A DNA stretch of 64,000 bases, taken from NCBI RefSeq assembly GCF_963169125.1, contig NC_084795.1, positions 277,956,122 to 278,020,121 of the forward strand. The letters are read 5' to 3'. This DNA is from Humulus lupulus. Its lineage: Eukaryota > Streptophyta > Magnoliopsida > Rosales > Cannabaceae. Positions 22,089 through 33,156 of the stretch are shown here, piece by piece (position 1 is the first letter of the stretch; every line of letters begins with the position of its first letter). The notes below the pieces were generated by a model, which did not search any database, was not told the DNA's origin, and was given only the letters and a program-made list of their open reading frames with translations. Both the position numbers and the translations under genes were made by a program.

Positions 22089-24646
22089 TCACAGGGCCAA
22101 ATTCTGATAGAACAGGTCCACACACCACTTGGTCCTGAAATGCTGGATGTTCTCATCGATAACAGTATCGAGTGGAAGCCTGGCAACCAGATGCTCGATA
22201 TGTTTGATGGCAAACATACCACAATCCCCACTGCATATAATCGATTTTGTGTCAATAGAAGATAAAAATAACTGTAATTTTCAGATTTCAAAATCCACTA
22301 ATTAAATAAGGGAATACCTTGTCTTAGTCTGAGGACACTCCTCTGGAGGAATACGACAATATGAGAAAGGCTTTGCATTCTACTCAGGATATACCTGGAG
22401 GTCCTCATGGTCGTCAAACATGCCAGAACACCATAACAACGAAGGCAAGGCTTGATCGCTTCCTCCATCAGAGTGGGACTGAGCATGCTATGGTTGGAAT
22501 CATAAACGTTGATGCACCACGTTGGAATGGAGAATTCAATGGCGATCCAATGTGCGGCTTTCTCGACGTGCAAGGCAAAATATACTTCACTCACATTTTG
22601 CCATGATACAAGGAATTGATTATCATCGTCCTTCAACATTCTCAGCACATCGTCGTCCCATGTATACTTAGTGCCGGTCTCTCTGAAATGATTCCAACGA
22701 CCTAGGCACACCTGGGGGAAGGTGGTGTTCATGATCGCAGCATCCTGCCGAAATGCAGCATGGTAAAAGTGGCATCGGCGGCGTAGCATGTGCAAAGCGG
22801 CATCAATATGCTAAAAAAACATAAAAATTTGTTAGTACCATCAATATATTTTAAGATTGAATTGAAAACATGAATGTAATTTACATACCGAATCCCAAAG
22901 CTAAGTTTGGACTGTGTGCAACTGTAAGAACCATGCCACACAGTGCGTCCCAGTATACACGTTGCGATCTCTCTTATTGTCGATCTTCCCGATGATCCAC
23001 TTACGGAAGCTCTTCTCCTGCTGTGGGTCACACTTCCTCAGTGGTTAAGCAACTAGCCCCTGTTTATCTGATCTTTTTTGTTGGGTCGGTGAAGTCATCA
23101 AAACGCTTGGGCCTGCGTTTCTTTCTGACAACTTCAAGGCCAGCTGCCTCCTCGAGCTGCAGTACTCGTACACTGGGACTGTCAGCATCACTGGCAGCTA
23201 CAGATGTCTGGGCCTGTGGAGTGGAGGGTTGATCACCACGCTCGTAGTCTGCAGGCAAGATATCAGACTCTGTATCTGATTTTACGTCGGTGGATTGAAC
23301 TGAGACCAGTGAAAGCAGCTGCGCCAACTGAGCCATGATCGTGGTCTGATTCTGTAGTAAGGTTGTCTGGCCCTCCTCAACCCTCTTGAGCCTTTGCAGA
23401 AGTTGCTCATAATCAGGCTGGGTAACTTGACTAGATGAAGCTGCACAGGCCTCTGAAGTGCCCTCATCAACCTTCGGGACATCCTCATAAAAAATGGAGG
23501 CTTCCTTTGCAACTTCTGCTAGCTTCTTTGCCTCCTTCTCAGGTACCACTACTTCATCCACTACAGTCCCAGCCTCCAACTCAGGGAATAACCTGGAATC
23601 AACTTCTGGGAGGCTATTGTAGTAGACTACCTCACCGAGACGTGGCTTCAGCAGGGAAAATACCACTAACTGCATGGTTGAATAACATGTGTCAGAAAAA
23701 CTTTAATAAAATAAATCGTTAATCAATTAATTTGTGACATTTAACAAGATAAAATGGAACTTACTCGATGATTGGCGAATATAGGAGCCAACAGAGCTAT
23801 CGAAATAGTGATATCAGTCTTCGTAGCCCAGCTGAGCATCCTTGGAATCTGATTCCCACTGTTCTCACTGAACTTACTCCCGAGAGAAGGCATGGCCTCG
23901 AAATCCCAGTAAAGAAGTGCGGGTGCATAGCAAGTGAAACTATACTTCGCCTCCTTCTATTTTTTGCTTGACCCCTCTTTCTTCTTCTCCTCATAGTGTT
24001 TCAATTGCTTCTTCATGTCCTTTTGAAGGCCTTTGCTAACCTTCTTAAATGACAACTTCCCCCAAGGATACTTGAAAAAGTAATCAATATCCTTAACCAT
24101 CCTCAGGGAATCTCTCCATATCGTTGTTGTCTTCTCTGGGGCATTCAGTACCCCCTCTATCAAATAGCACAAACCCAGCTTAAATGCATCTTTTGGGTTT
24201 GTGGAGGCCTTCAATGTATCTTCCAACTGACCAAAACAAACTTTCGAATCACCATTAAAATATTCTTGGATGATCTAATCACTTGAAAGATGCTCTTTCA
24301 ATTCATCTGGGGACGGTGATTTCCCAAAATTTAGCACGGTAACTAGGGCAAACTTTGCAATACCAAATCTACACAGAGTGTTGCCCAGGTAGAACTGACC
24401 CTCTTCAGGCTTTTTACTTTCTACCTTACACAACATTAGCTGATGCAGCAGAACCCCAGAAAAACTAAACGTCTTTTCCTTAAAGAACTGTCCCAACGGG
24501 CATGCCTGTGCCCTTTCAATAAGACCATGCCTCTTAAACTGCTCTATAAGGGTATCCAAGTAGGCACTACCCCTATAAGTGACACGGCCAGGAAAGTGTT
24601 TCTCCAACGGCACAATAAGTTCAGGCATCTGGAAAAAAAAAAACAA
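22089..24646 (-). pseudogene. DUF1985 plus Ulp1-like cysteine peptidase gene carried by the MULE
   Basis: Multi-exon, minus strand. 24628-24275 and 24226-23957 read as a DUF1985-like region (ending FGIAKFALVTVLNFG). 23675-23064 is an acidic, Q/E-rich linker. 23031-22320 carries the C48 peptidase part with AHWIAIEFSIP (catalytic H) and NVYDSNHS (catalytic D). A last exon 22230-22089, behind an acceptor TATATGCAG, encodes GDCGMFAIKHIEHL (catalytic C), then a TGA stop. Introns at about 22231-22317 and 22810-22890 have GT...AG borders. A frameshift near 22435 and a nearby stop disable it. Ulp1-type enzymes remove SUMO; whether this copy ever did is unknown. Confidence 0.82.
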
Positions 24647-25247
24647 AAAAAATGTAAAACAATCTGGTAAGGCAGTTACTATCGAGGCAGAAACAATCGA
24701 GTTTTATCGAGTCTTATCGATGCCTATCGAGGTGGGTTCCAAAATCACAAAGAATAATATCATCGGGTTACTATCGAGGCCTATCGAGGTAAGGCCAAAA
24801 AAACCAAAGTCTAGTCATATCGAGTCCTATCAAGGCCTATCGATTCCTATCGAGGTGGGTCCTAAAAGTCCCAAAGCCGTGGATCATCGAGTCCTATCGA
24901 TTCATATCGAGGTATGTTCTAAAATTCCCAAAGCCTTGTATCATCGAGTCCTATCGAGGTAGGTTCTAAAAATTCCCAAAGCCGTGTATCATCGAGTCCT
25001 ATCGAGGTAGGTTCTAAAAATTCCCAAATCCTTGTATCATCAAGGCCTATCGAGGCACAGTCTAATCCATTCCTCATCCTATACTATCGAGTCCTATCGA
25101 TTCCTATCGATTTCTATCGAGTTTCATGAAAATATCGAAAAAAAACCCAGATTTCTTCATTGCCAGCCCCGATCTATCCTATGAACAAAAATCAACAAAA
25201 AAACCAGGCGCATACACATATTGCAGATTAAAAACGAAATCCCTCAC
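24631..25247 (-). other. Probable 5' intron of the Ulp1-like gene, containing the mirror CTCGAT array
   Basis: On the minus strand a donor GCGAAG|GTGAGG (about 25247) and an acceptor TTTTTTTTTTTCCAG (about 24631) bracket the array. The acceptor lies immediately before ATGCCTGAAC. This mirrors the transposase gene, whose array is also inside the first intron. Confidence 0.5.
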
Positions 25248-25400
25248 CTTCGCTTTCTTTGAGGTTGTTTCCTAAAAATTTGGTTGCCTTGCTCGACGTT
25301 TTCTCCTTCCCTTTCTCCGATCGTCAAGTCCGACCTTTGGGATCCCTTGTTCGTGTTCGTGGAAGACAATGAAGGTTGGGTTCTACGGATTCAATCGAGG
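24680..25400 (-). repeat. CTCGAT-rich subterminal array (right), inverted
   Basis: On the + strand ATCGAG occurs about 18 times, mostly as ATCGAG(T/G)CCTATCGAGG, with spacers like TTCTAAAAATTCCCAAAGCC. It is the reverse-complement counterpart of the left array. Confidence 0.85.
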
Positions 25401-25460
25401 CCTATCGATTTCAAAGTTTGCTTGGTTCGGGTATTTTGGGAGAGAATACGGAGAGTTTGA

Positions 25461-25582
25461 GAAAATTATGCCAGGGGTATTTTGGGTAGTAACGGCATTA
25501 GTAGGACCAAAACGATAGACTTATAGGAATAGGGTATTTTTCAAACAGAGTGTCACTTATTGCATTAAAAATCAAATTTCCC
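25461..25582 (-). repeat. Right TIR of the Mutator-like element
   Basis: Ends TGCATTAAAAATCAAATTTC followed by CC, the inverse of the left TIR. The bases that follow (TTTAATTT) are the right target-duplication copy. Confidence 0.88.
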
Positions 25583-26640
25583 TTTAATTTTTAAGAACAC
25601 TCAACCAATCAATTATTATCGTAGGCCGCACATATTTTAAGTTTTTCAAATCATAAAGTTGGATCCAAATAGGATACCAATCAGACTCTTAGGTATTTAT
25701 GCTGCAAATACTTCTTATTTATATATATATATATATATTACTAGTTGAATGGTTTTGACCAATATATATTTTTCATTCAAAAATTAGAAAATCTTTTAAA
25801 ATATTTCATGACATAGTTTCTCTAGATGAAAGTTGACATTTGAAAGAGTAACCACGACGTTGTTTGAAGTTTAATTTATATATGTTTATATATGTGAGCA
25901 TACATCCATATTTATTTATGTATTCAAGTTAACAAGAGTATCATTAATTTAGTATTAAAAAAAAACAGTCCAACTCCAACAGCGGCAAATCTGGATTTTT
26001 ATTGCACAATAGCGTTGAAGGGCTGGCTCTCCACTTTACTACCTTAGGAAGTCAAATAATTATATAGGAAGTGACATATATTATATATATACTTGATGCA
26101 ATCAACGAGAGTAATGTATAATAATATTATTTTTATTAAATTTGTATTATTGTCATATAAATTTTAAATAAATAAATAATATTATATATAAAATAATGAC
26201 ATAAACATATTAAATAAAAAATTAAACTAAAATATTGTTTATGATTTTTTAAACATATATGATAGTTTTTTTAATAAAAATTAAGATTATTATATATTAT
26301 TATAATGATATTTTATAATATTTAAATTTATATTAATATTAATATTAAATATCTAGTATTGTATTAAATATTATTATAATAATAATTTTTAAATTTATAT
26401 TAATATAATTATTAAATACTTAATTTTGTATTATATATTATTATAATAATGATATTTCATAATATTTTTAAATTTGAATTTAAATTTATATTAATATAAT
26501 TAATAAATATATATTTTCAATTAATTTTAAAAGTATATTCAATTAAATTTTTAGAATATTCTATTAAATTTAACAAAATAAACCGTTAAAATAAAAAATT
26601 TATCTTATCCAGACACTTTTTATATAGAATAAATATTTAT
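25583..26640. repeat. Duplicated host segment copy A, middle part, with a Helitron-like relic
   Basis: Matches 45500-46449 plus 47680-47745 in copy B. About 26090-26637 resembles the minus-strand Helitron family: its reverse complement opens TATTCTATATAAAAAGTGTC and contains the AACGGTTTATTTTGTTAAAT block near that end. The hairpin end is not preserved. No gene is present. Confidence 0.5.
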
Positions 26641-28440
26641 ACTAAGCTTGCATATGCTGCCATTGAATATAATTCTTTTAATAATTTTGTTTTACTTTTA
26701 TAGCCATAATAATCAATATATATACATATACATATCATTTTTCATTGTTGGTGATAATTAATTTTTCATCATAATGTACATATATATGTATAACTTTTCA
26801 ACAATGTATATAACATCTAAATACATGTTACAATTAATTAAAATTGAAATACATTGAATGAGGAGGAAAAGAAAATTAATGGTTTCCAATAGAACTACCA
26901 TTAACACTATTTTGTCTTTTGCAATTAGGAAGAATATAAATGAAAAAGAAAAAAAAAAGGTGATATTTAGGTTGAAAGATGAAAGGTTAAAAATATATAA
27001 CTTAGATATATGAATATTATATGATAATTACAAGAGATAAACTCTATAAATTAAATTAAAATGTAGAAATGTAACTTTACATTAGATTTTAGAAAGGTAT
27101 AGAAAATATTTAAAAGATAAGATATATATATACTTTGTGAAAAATTAAACATTGATTCATTTTTTAATTATTATGACTCATTATATTTTATTAAACCTGG
27201 TTTTTATGTTTTTAGAATGTTCTAATACAAAGTAATAAAAGTTAAATTTCTCAACATAAAAAAATTATTATAATGTATTGTTAATTGTGTCATAATAAAA
27301 TATTAGCCATTAATTTTTATCTTATTATACAGAGTAAAACATAATTTTACAATGACTTATAAATATAGATAGATAAATAATGTGAATTAACTGTAATATA
27401 AATTAAAGAGAGAAATTCTAGCAAAAATAAATAGATAAATAAAAGAAGAAAAAAATCCTAAAAAATATTATGAGATATATTTATATATATTTAGGAGATG
27501 TTGAGTGAATTTTTTTTTGACATATCTTTCATTTATATTGAATGGATAAATAATAAAAAAAAAAATATAAGTTATTATATGTATTGTGATATATGTTTAT
27601 TTGATATCTAAAAAGTTATTAATAGTTGTGTGTTTTGCAGCTAAAAGACAAAAAAAAATAAAAATAAACAAAAGTTTCAATATATTATAAGGTTAAACAA
27701 AATGAAAAGAAAATAAATAAGATTGATTTATCATGATTAGAAGTTTTTTGTTTGACAATTAAAATATCTAAATCTTACAAAGTTTTAAAAAAAAAAAAAT
27801 TAAATCTTAAAGAGCTAATTGACTGTGGCATGTAGGTACAACACAACACAAAATATGTAATATAGAGAAGATTTTCCTTTTATTTGTACTGCATTGTGTA
27901 TTTTTTTTTTAAGAAATTTAAATGTAAATCTCCCCAATCTTTCGTACTTTTTTTACTCTCCTATTATGTCAATACTTTACGAATAGCATTGTTCAAATAT
28001 ATTATATTTTTAAAAATTTATAAATGATTAATAATAAATTTTATGTGGCAAATAATAAAATAATAGAACGCTAAAAACATTCATCTATATTTACAGGAAA
28101 TTTTTACGGTACGATAAGAGTTTTTGATGCGATTTTTTTTTATGATTTTTTATATTGTAGATATTTAGAGCATTTTGTAAATTTTCAGAAAATTTTAAAT
28201 AATTTATACTGTCAAAAACTAGTTTAAAAACAGGTTGTTACACGCGTGACTAATTATGTTATGCGTATAAAAAATAACATGTTTGAATCTAATTTTTGGT
28301 AATATAAATTATTTAGAATTTTATGAAAATTTATAAGATGTTTTAAATAATTACATAAAAAAAAATATACTAAAAACTGTTCACTAGTGTAAATTACAAA
28401 AGAGCCGCAGGTAGAATTTTTTTTAAAACGTCTACCGTAG
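26641..28440. other. AT-rich intergenic DNA upstream of the SABATH gene
   Basis: 26641-26990 aligns with copy B (47745-47878 joined to 60957-61160). Beyond that I see mainly A/T runs and no coding frame. Between about 28100 and 28435 a possible MITE relic shows inverted ends around TTTTTACGGTA and TACCGTAGA. The proximal gene flank begins near 28440. Confidence 0.5.
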
Positions 28441-28717
28441 AATCTTCTTATATCTTACAACTTTCAAATAAAAGAGAGAAAAAAGATGATCCTTATCACT
28501 AAATGCCGCATTATATTTTTATATTATTATAATGAGGAATTATGTATTATTAGGGGAAGACATTTTAAATATTTATTATGAGTACTGTCGTATATACGTA
28601 AGGTGTTTTAAAAAAATGTTTATAAAACAGCCAGATATGACTATATTTCATATCATATTGTTCACAAGTTAGAAAAAAGTAACAAGGGAGTGAGAGAAGA
28701 AAAGAGAAGAGTTGAAG
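28440..28717 (+). promoter_or_regulatory. Promoter and 5' leader of the SABATH gene
   Basis: Shared with 63245-63442: CTTATATCTTACAACTTTCA, then ATGATCCTTATCACTAAATG, then CCGCATTATATTT, a possible TATA region (about 28510). A GA-rich leader (28680-28715) precedes the ATG. Conservation between the two gene copies marks this as the retained proximal promoter. Specific regulators cannot be named. Confidence 0.5.
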
Positions 28718-30182
28718 ATGAGCAAGAACACAGAACCAGCGCCAGTGCCAGTGCCAGGATCATACCCAATGAACGGTGGAGATGGAACTTATAGCTACAC
28801 CAAAAACTCCTACTTTCAGGTTTTTTTTATTGTATCAAGTCCTTAGATTAAGATTTAATGTAATCAAAATTTGGTTTGATATACTTAAGTTTCCAATGAT
28901 TAATATATGTCCTGTCAAATCTAACTATTGAGCCGACGATTGTGGGACGAATATTCATTCTAAAAGGACAAAATCAATATGCATATACTGTTTTGTTTGT
29001 ATGAAACATATAGTATTTTGTTGATAGATTCTTCTTCTTGTTTTTTTTTTCTTTTAATAGAAAGCAGGTGTAAATGCTGCAAAAACTACTATCCATGATG
29101 CAATTGTAGATAAGCTCGACATAAAAGAATTGTTCTTTTCTGCATCGACAAACAACAGAACCATATTTCGCATAGCTGATTTGGGGTGTTCAGTTGGACC
29201 AAACACCATCTCTACTACGGAAGGCATACTAGAAGTTGTTCAACACAAGTACCAACAATCTCAGCAACACCTCCATTTCTCTTCTTCTAAAACGCTTGAA
29301 TTTCAAGTATTCTTTAACGATCAAGTCACCAATGATTTCAACACCCTTTTCACTTCTCTACCCGCCGAAAGGCCCTACTTTGCAGCCGGTGTCCCGGGGT
29401 CTTTCCATGGCCGGCTGTTCCCCAACTCTTCTCTCCACCTTGTCCATTCTTCGTATGCACTCCAATGGCTCTCCAAGCTTCCGGAGGAGTTGCTTGATGA
29501 GAACTCTGCAGCATTCAACCGCGGGAGAATTCACTACTTAAATGCCTCAGATGAGGTTTACAAAGCTTATGAGGCTCAGTTTGCTAAGGACATGGCTAAG
29601 TTTTTGGATGCCAGAGCGAAGGAGCTTGTGGTTGGAGGTTTAGTGGTGTTGACCATGCCTTCTGTCCCAGATGGTGTCCCTTGTTCTCGATCGCTTATGT
29701 GTGTATTGTTTCATCTTCTTGGCTCTTCTCTTATGGATTTGGCAAAAGAAGTAAGTCACCTACAATATAAGATGCACTTAAAAATGAACCTCTTTACTTA
29801 AAATTCACTTATTTTGCTTATACTGTAGGGGCTTATCAGTGAAGAGCAAGTGGACTCATTCAACATACCGGTATACGCTGTCTCTCCAAATAAGATGACA
29901 GAATTGATAGAAGGAAATGAGTGTTTTAGCATTGAGAGAATGGAGTTAACGAAGCCCAAGTCTAGTAATGACTATGGTCAAGGGTTTCAAGTCACTGGAC
30001 AGGCACTTAGTATGCACCTAAGAGCAGGAATGGAGGTCCTTGTCACCAAACATTTTGGAACTGCGATTATTGATGGACTCTTTGATAGATTATATAAGAA
30101 AATTGAAGAGCTTTCAGATCAAATTCAACCATTAATCTACGAGGGAGGATCTCAACTCATTCTTGTGCTGAAACGCAAATAG
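28718..30182 (+). CDS. SABATH family carboxyl methyltransferase (three exons, about 381 residues)
   Basis: Transfers a methyl group from S-adenosylmethionine to a carboxyl group (or ring nitrogen in some members) of a small molecule; cytosolic in the family. Exons 28718-28819, 29061-29750 and 29829-30182 have GT-AG borders, all in phase 0, and end at TAG. Visible motifs are the N-terminal GGDGTYSYTKNSYFQ, the SAM-binding IADLGCSVGPNT (exon 2), FQVFFNDQVTNDFNTLF, and GVPGSFHGRLFPNSS followed by HLVHSSYALQWLS. ALQWLS, rather than the LMWLS of salicylate enzymes, argues against assuming salicylate as substrate. Exon 1 encodes a short PVPVPG repeat absent from copy 2. No disabling mutation was seen. 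Salicylate, jasmonate, loganate or farnesoate relatives are all possible. Confidence 0.92.
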
Positions 30183-30623
30183 AGGAATCTGAATCAACCT
30201 TGGCATTAATAAGAGAGTTTCTCAGATATATGTGTTTTTTTTTTATGTAATGTGGAATCTTTATCCAAAGATCATGTAATAATGCTTAGCCTTGTAAAGG
30301 ATGCTTTAAAAGCTATAACGATTTCAACTGAGAAAAATGATCATCATATGGCAAATTGACGATGACAATTGCTTAAGCAGTTCATTGGGCGGTAATGAAG
30401 AGAACATTTATACTATCAATAGGATAGAGAAGAAAAGATATATATTAGCACTTTAATTAAAGAAGATTAGCCAAATTCTACATAATCAAATCAAATGAAT
30501 GTCACTTGAGAAAGGAAGATAATTCGAATATTGTAATATATAAATTAATTAACTATTAGTCAAGAAGTGGTGATACATATTTATAGTTCATTTTAATACA
30601 TAATGCATGTATTGTGAGAAATG
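30183..30623. other. 3' flank of the SABATH gene
   Basis: Contains the 3' untranslated region. AATAATG near 30279 and T-rich stretches could serve polyadenylation. No other gene is visible. Confidence 0.45.
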
Positions 30624-32521
30624 TGTAATGACCCACTAATCTAGACTATTTGGACCATTAACGAATTTATACATAAAACTTACATTTTTGCGGAAATACC
30701 ATAATTTTATTGAAACTTGTGGAAACAAAGGTTACTTTCATAAAATAAGTAGGATATGGGTATCCATTGTCTTTAAAACAAAAATAACTTAAAGTAAAAA
30801 GAGTTACATAGAAAATGTGGAAAATACATCTAAAACCATAAAAAACATAAACAAGACTACATCCTCGAATCGAATAACGCTCGGCCCCTTGACTCCATTC
30901 ACCATCGATACACATCCTCTAAGCGTCACGAATCTTACCGCCTCTAAAGCTTATTTTCCTGCACATAAAACAGAAAGGAATGAGTCTAATGCCCAGCAAG
31001 GAAAATCTAACACATAGTCATACACATAAATTTCATAATGAACGTAAAGACATATCATAACACATAATACACTTATTATAATGGCCATTATTACTTGGGG
31101 TCCCATAGACTAAACAAGCTTATGCCCATGAGATTAGTGGGGTCCTACCAGCTAAATAGGCATATGCCCACAATCTTTTTGGGGTCTTGTTAGTCAAATA
31201 GGGCATAAGCCCAAGCCTACAAACATACACAATCATAACATATTCATAACATATCATAACATAACACATAAGATAACATAAACATAAACATATAGATTCT
31301 AGCATATTTTCCTTACCAAAGTTACCGGGATATGTGGACTGAGTTGGGACTTTTTGGAACACTCCTAAAACCATATGAGAAAGAGTGAGTCTTAAGAAGA
31401 AGAAATGAAGATGAATAGGAAGACTAAACCATTGAGAAATATGCTTACCACAACTTATGTGCTTAAGAACTTGGATTCCCTAACCAAAATGAAGATTAAG
31501 GTTAGAGATTGAGTAGAAGACTATGAGAAAGAAAATAACATAATACAGAAAGGAACTAGAGTTTTGGTTACCTCAAAGACTTGAAAGACCAATCTATACC
31601 TCAACCGAAATGCTATAGAACCTCACTTCCCAAAGTGTTTGATAAGCTTATGATGTTTAAGCTTATGATTTTCCCAAACCAGGTGTTTACACTCTCACAC
31701 TCACTTAACACTAGCAGCTTCTGAACTTAGAGCAAAATGTGAATAATGGCTGGGTACTAGGTCCTATTTATAGAGTTTGGGAATGAAAGTATCTTGATTT
31801 TACTTGAATAAAAATAATGGCTTTTTAGGTGAAAATCATTTGAATAATCGTTCAGCAGAGGCTGAAGACTCGTTCAAAAGATGCTGGACTTTTGAAGAAG
31901 TTTGAATGGCTGAAAGGAAAAGAATTCAAAAGAGTTTGAATTCATGCTGGAGGAGGCGATATATCGCCCCCTGTAGGCGATATATCGCCTGGGCCAGTAT
32001 GCCCGAGGCGACCGTGCATCGTCTCGTGTTTTCCGTATCTACGTGCTGCGATATATCGCCCCCTATAGCTGCGATATATCGGCATACGCTGAATATTTAA
32101 ACACGAAATTACACATTTTTAGCTAAGTTTGAATGGAGTAAACAGCCTTGACTAAGCCTTCAACGTATTCAAAGCTGCTGACTGATCCTATAACATTCAA
32201 ACTTTACTCCTTATTAAATTTAATCCTAAAAAATACTTAATCCTTAATCACTATTCATAACATGTGCTTAAAATCCTATTGGTTGATGTCTAAACCTTAT
32301 AATATAATAAATATAATCCTTAATATCAGTCACATTAATCAAACCTTAGGTTCTACTAAATATTCTTAAACTATAGGTTAAACTTAGAAAATCTATAAGT
32401 ACTACTATGAGTGTCCAAATAATTCCCGGTCTGAACCAAAAATCCACAATTACAAAGATAATGCTATAAATACTATCATACTATTATCTATCTTAGCTAA
32501 GTAAAGTTCTTGGACTCTACA
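30624..32521 (-). repeat. Solo LTR, about 1.9 kb, Ty3/gypsy-like
   Basis: Borders TGTAATGACC and CTCTACA, with flanks AAATG and GAATG (4 of 5 match). A minus-strand TATA box (TATAAATAGG, about 31775) sets the orientation. No internal coding region, so it is probably a solo LTR. A patch at 31950-32090 carries four copies of GCGATATATCG(C), a perfect palindrome GGCGATATATCGCC in two of them. The GACCC-type terminus resembles plant chromovirus LTRs; this is inference. Confidence 0.65.
31950..32090. repeat. Palindromic GCGATATATCGC cluster inside the solo LTR
   Basis: Four occurrences of the CGATATATCG core (at about 31959, 31978, 32049 and 32072), two of them in the 14-bp palindrome GGCGATATATCGCC. 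It lies about 180-310 bp upstream of the minus-strand TATA box. Confidence 0.8.
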
Positions 32522-32576
32522 GAATGTCCCCTTTTAACATAATAATAATAATAATAATAATCGAGTGTTGCTATTT

Positions 32577-32926
32577 AACACTTTAAGGTGCCTGTTTTTT
32601 TGTGTACGCGTGTAAAATTTGACAGTTTGAACTCTATTTTCGGCTTTGTAAACTATTCAGAATTTCTTATTCTAAATACCGACAATGTACATTATAAAAA
32701 AATTTGGGATTATATCTATCCAGGGTGCCGAAAATAGAAAAAGATGCACCGGTGTTGCAAAAAAAGGGAATGCGTTGTAGTCGTTCCTTATATATATATA
32801 TTCAGACTAGATTTTAATAATACTTTATGTGTGGCTATGACAGAGGAGAGTAAATTTGGAGGTGTAGTTGACTGGGCGTGTAGTTAGGAGGAGCGACAAC
32901 TTGGAGTCGACCATTGACAGAAGATA
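32577..32926. repeat. Partial extra copy: MITE right arm plus 120-bp end segment
   Basis: 32577-32795 matches the right arm of the MITE at 44515-45164 (AGTTTGAACTCT, TAAACTATTCAGAATTTC, GATGCACCGGT). 32800-32926 matches 18070-18208. It then switches directly to sequence matching 15427. This is the junction of a partial tandem duplication inside copy B. Confidence 0.65.
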
Positions 32927-33156
32927 TATAGATAATATTGTGGTGTTGAAGAGCATGCCTTCTATCAATACTCGTATATAGCAATGATGACATTATTGAT
33001 TTATATATAGGGGTATTTGCAGCAAAACTATCTAATGTTTTCGGTTTTATACAATTATATACCCAATCTTTTTTTTCGACTCCAAAAATATTGAACATTA
33101 CATTTTTCCCAATTCCATTACTACTAGATCCGTTAAATGCTGATTAGGATACTTCG

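Larger units (their letters stand above)
18372..25582. mobile_element. Mutator-like element with transposase and Ulp1-type protease gene
   Basis: TIRs of about 122 bp (18372-18493 and 25461-25582) start GGGAAATTTGATTTTTAATG and are nearly identical. The flanking 8-bp direct repeats TTTAGTTT and TTTAATTT differ by one base. The paralogous segment at about 45485-45515 is an empty site, which confirms the insertion. The + strand gene is a mudrA-type transposase; the - strand gene is DUF1985 plus an Ulp1-like peptidase, so the two converge near 22 kb. MULEs carrying ULP-like genes are known (Kaonashi-type in rice, CUMULE in melon). Both genes carry disabling mutations. Confidence 0.92.

Noticed and set aside
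24579..24962. 127-codon plus-strand ORF with PIEV repeats
   Set aside because: It is the translation of the right-hand CTCGAT array.
28100..28435. Confident MITE upstream of the SABATH gene
   Set aside because: The inverted ends are short and imperfect, and no target duplication or empty site is visible; kept only as a possible relic.
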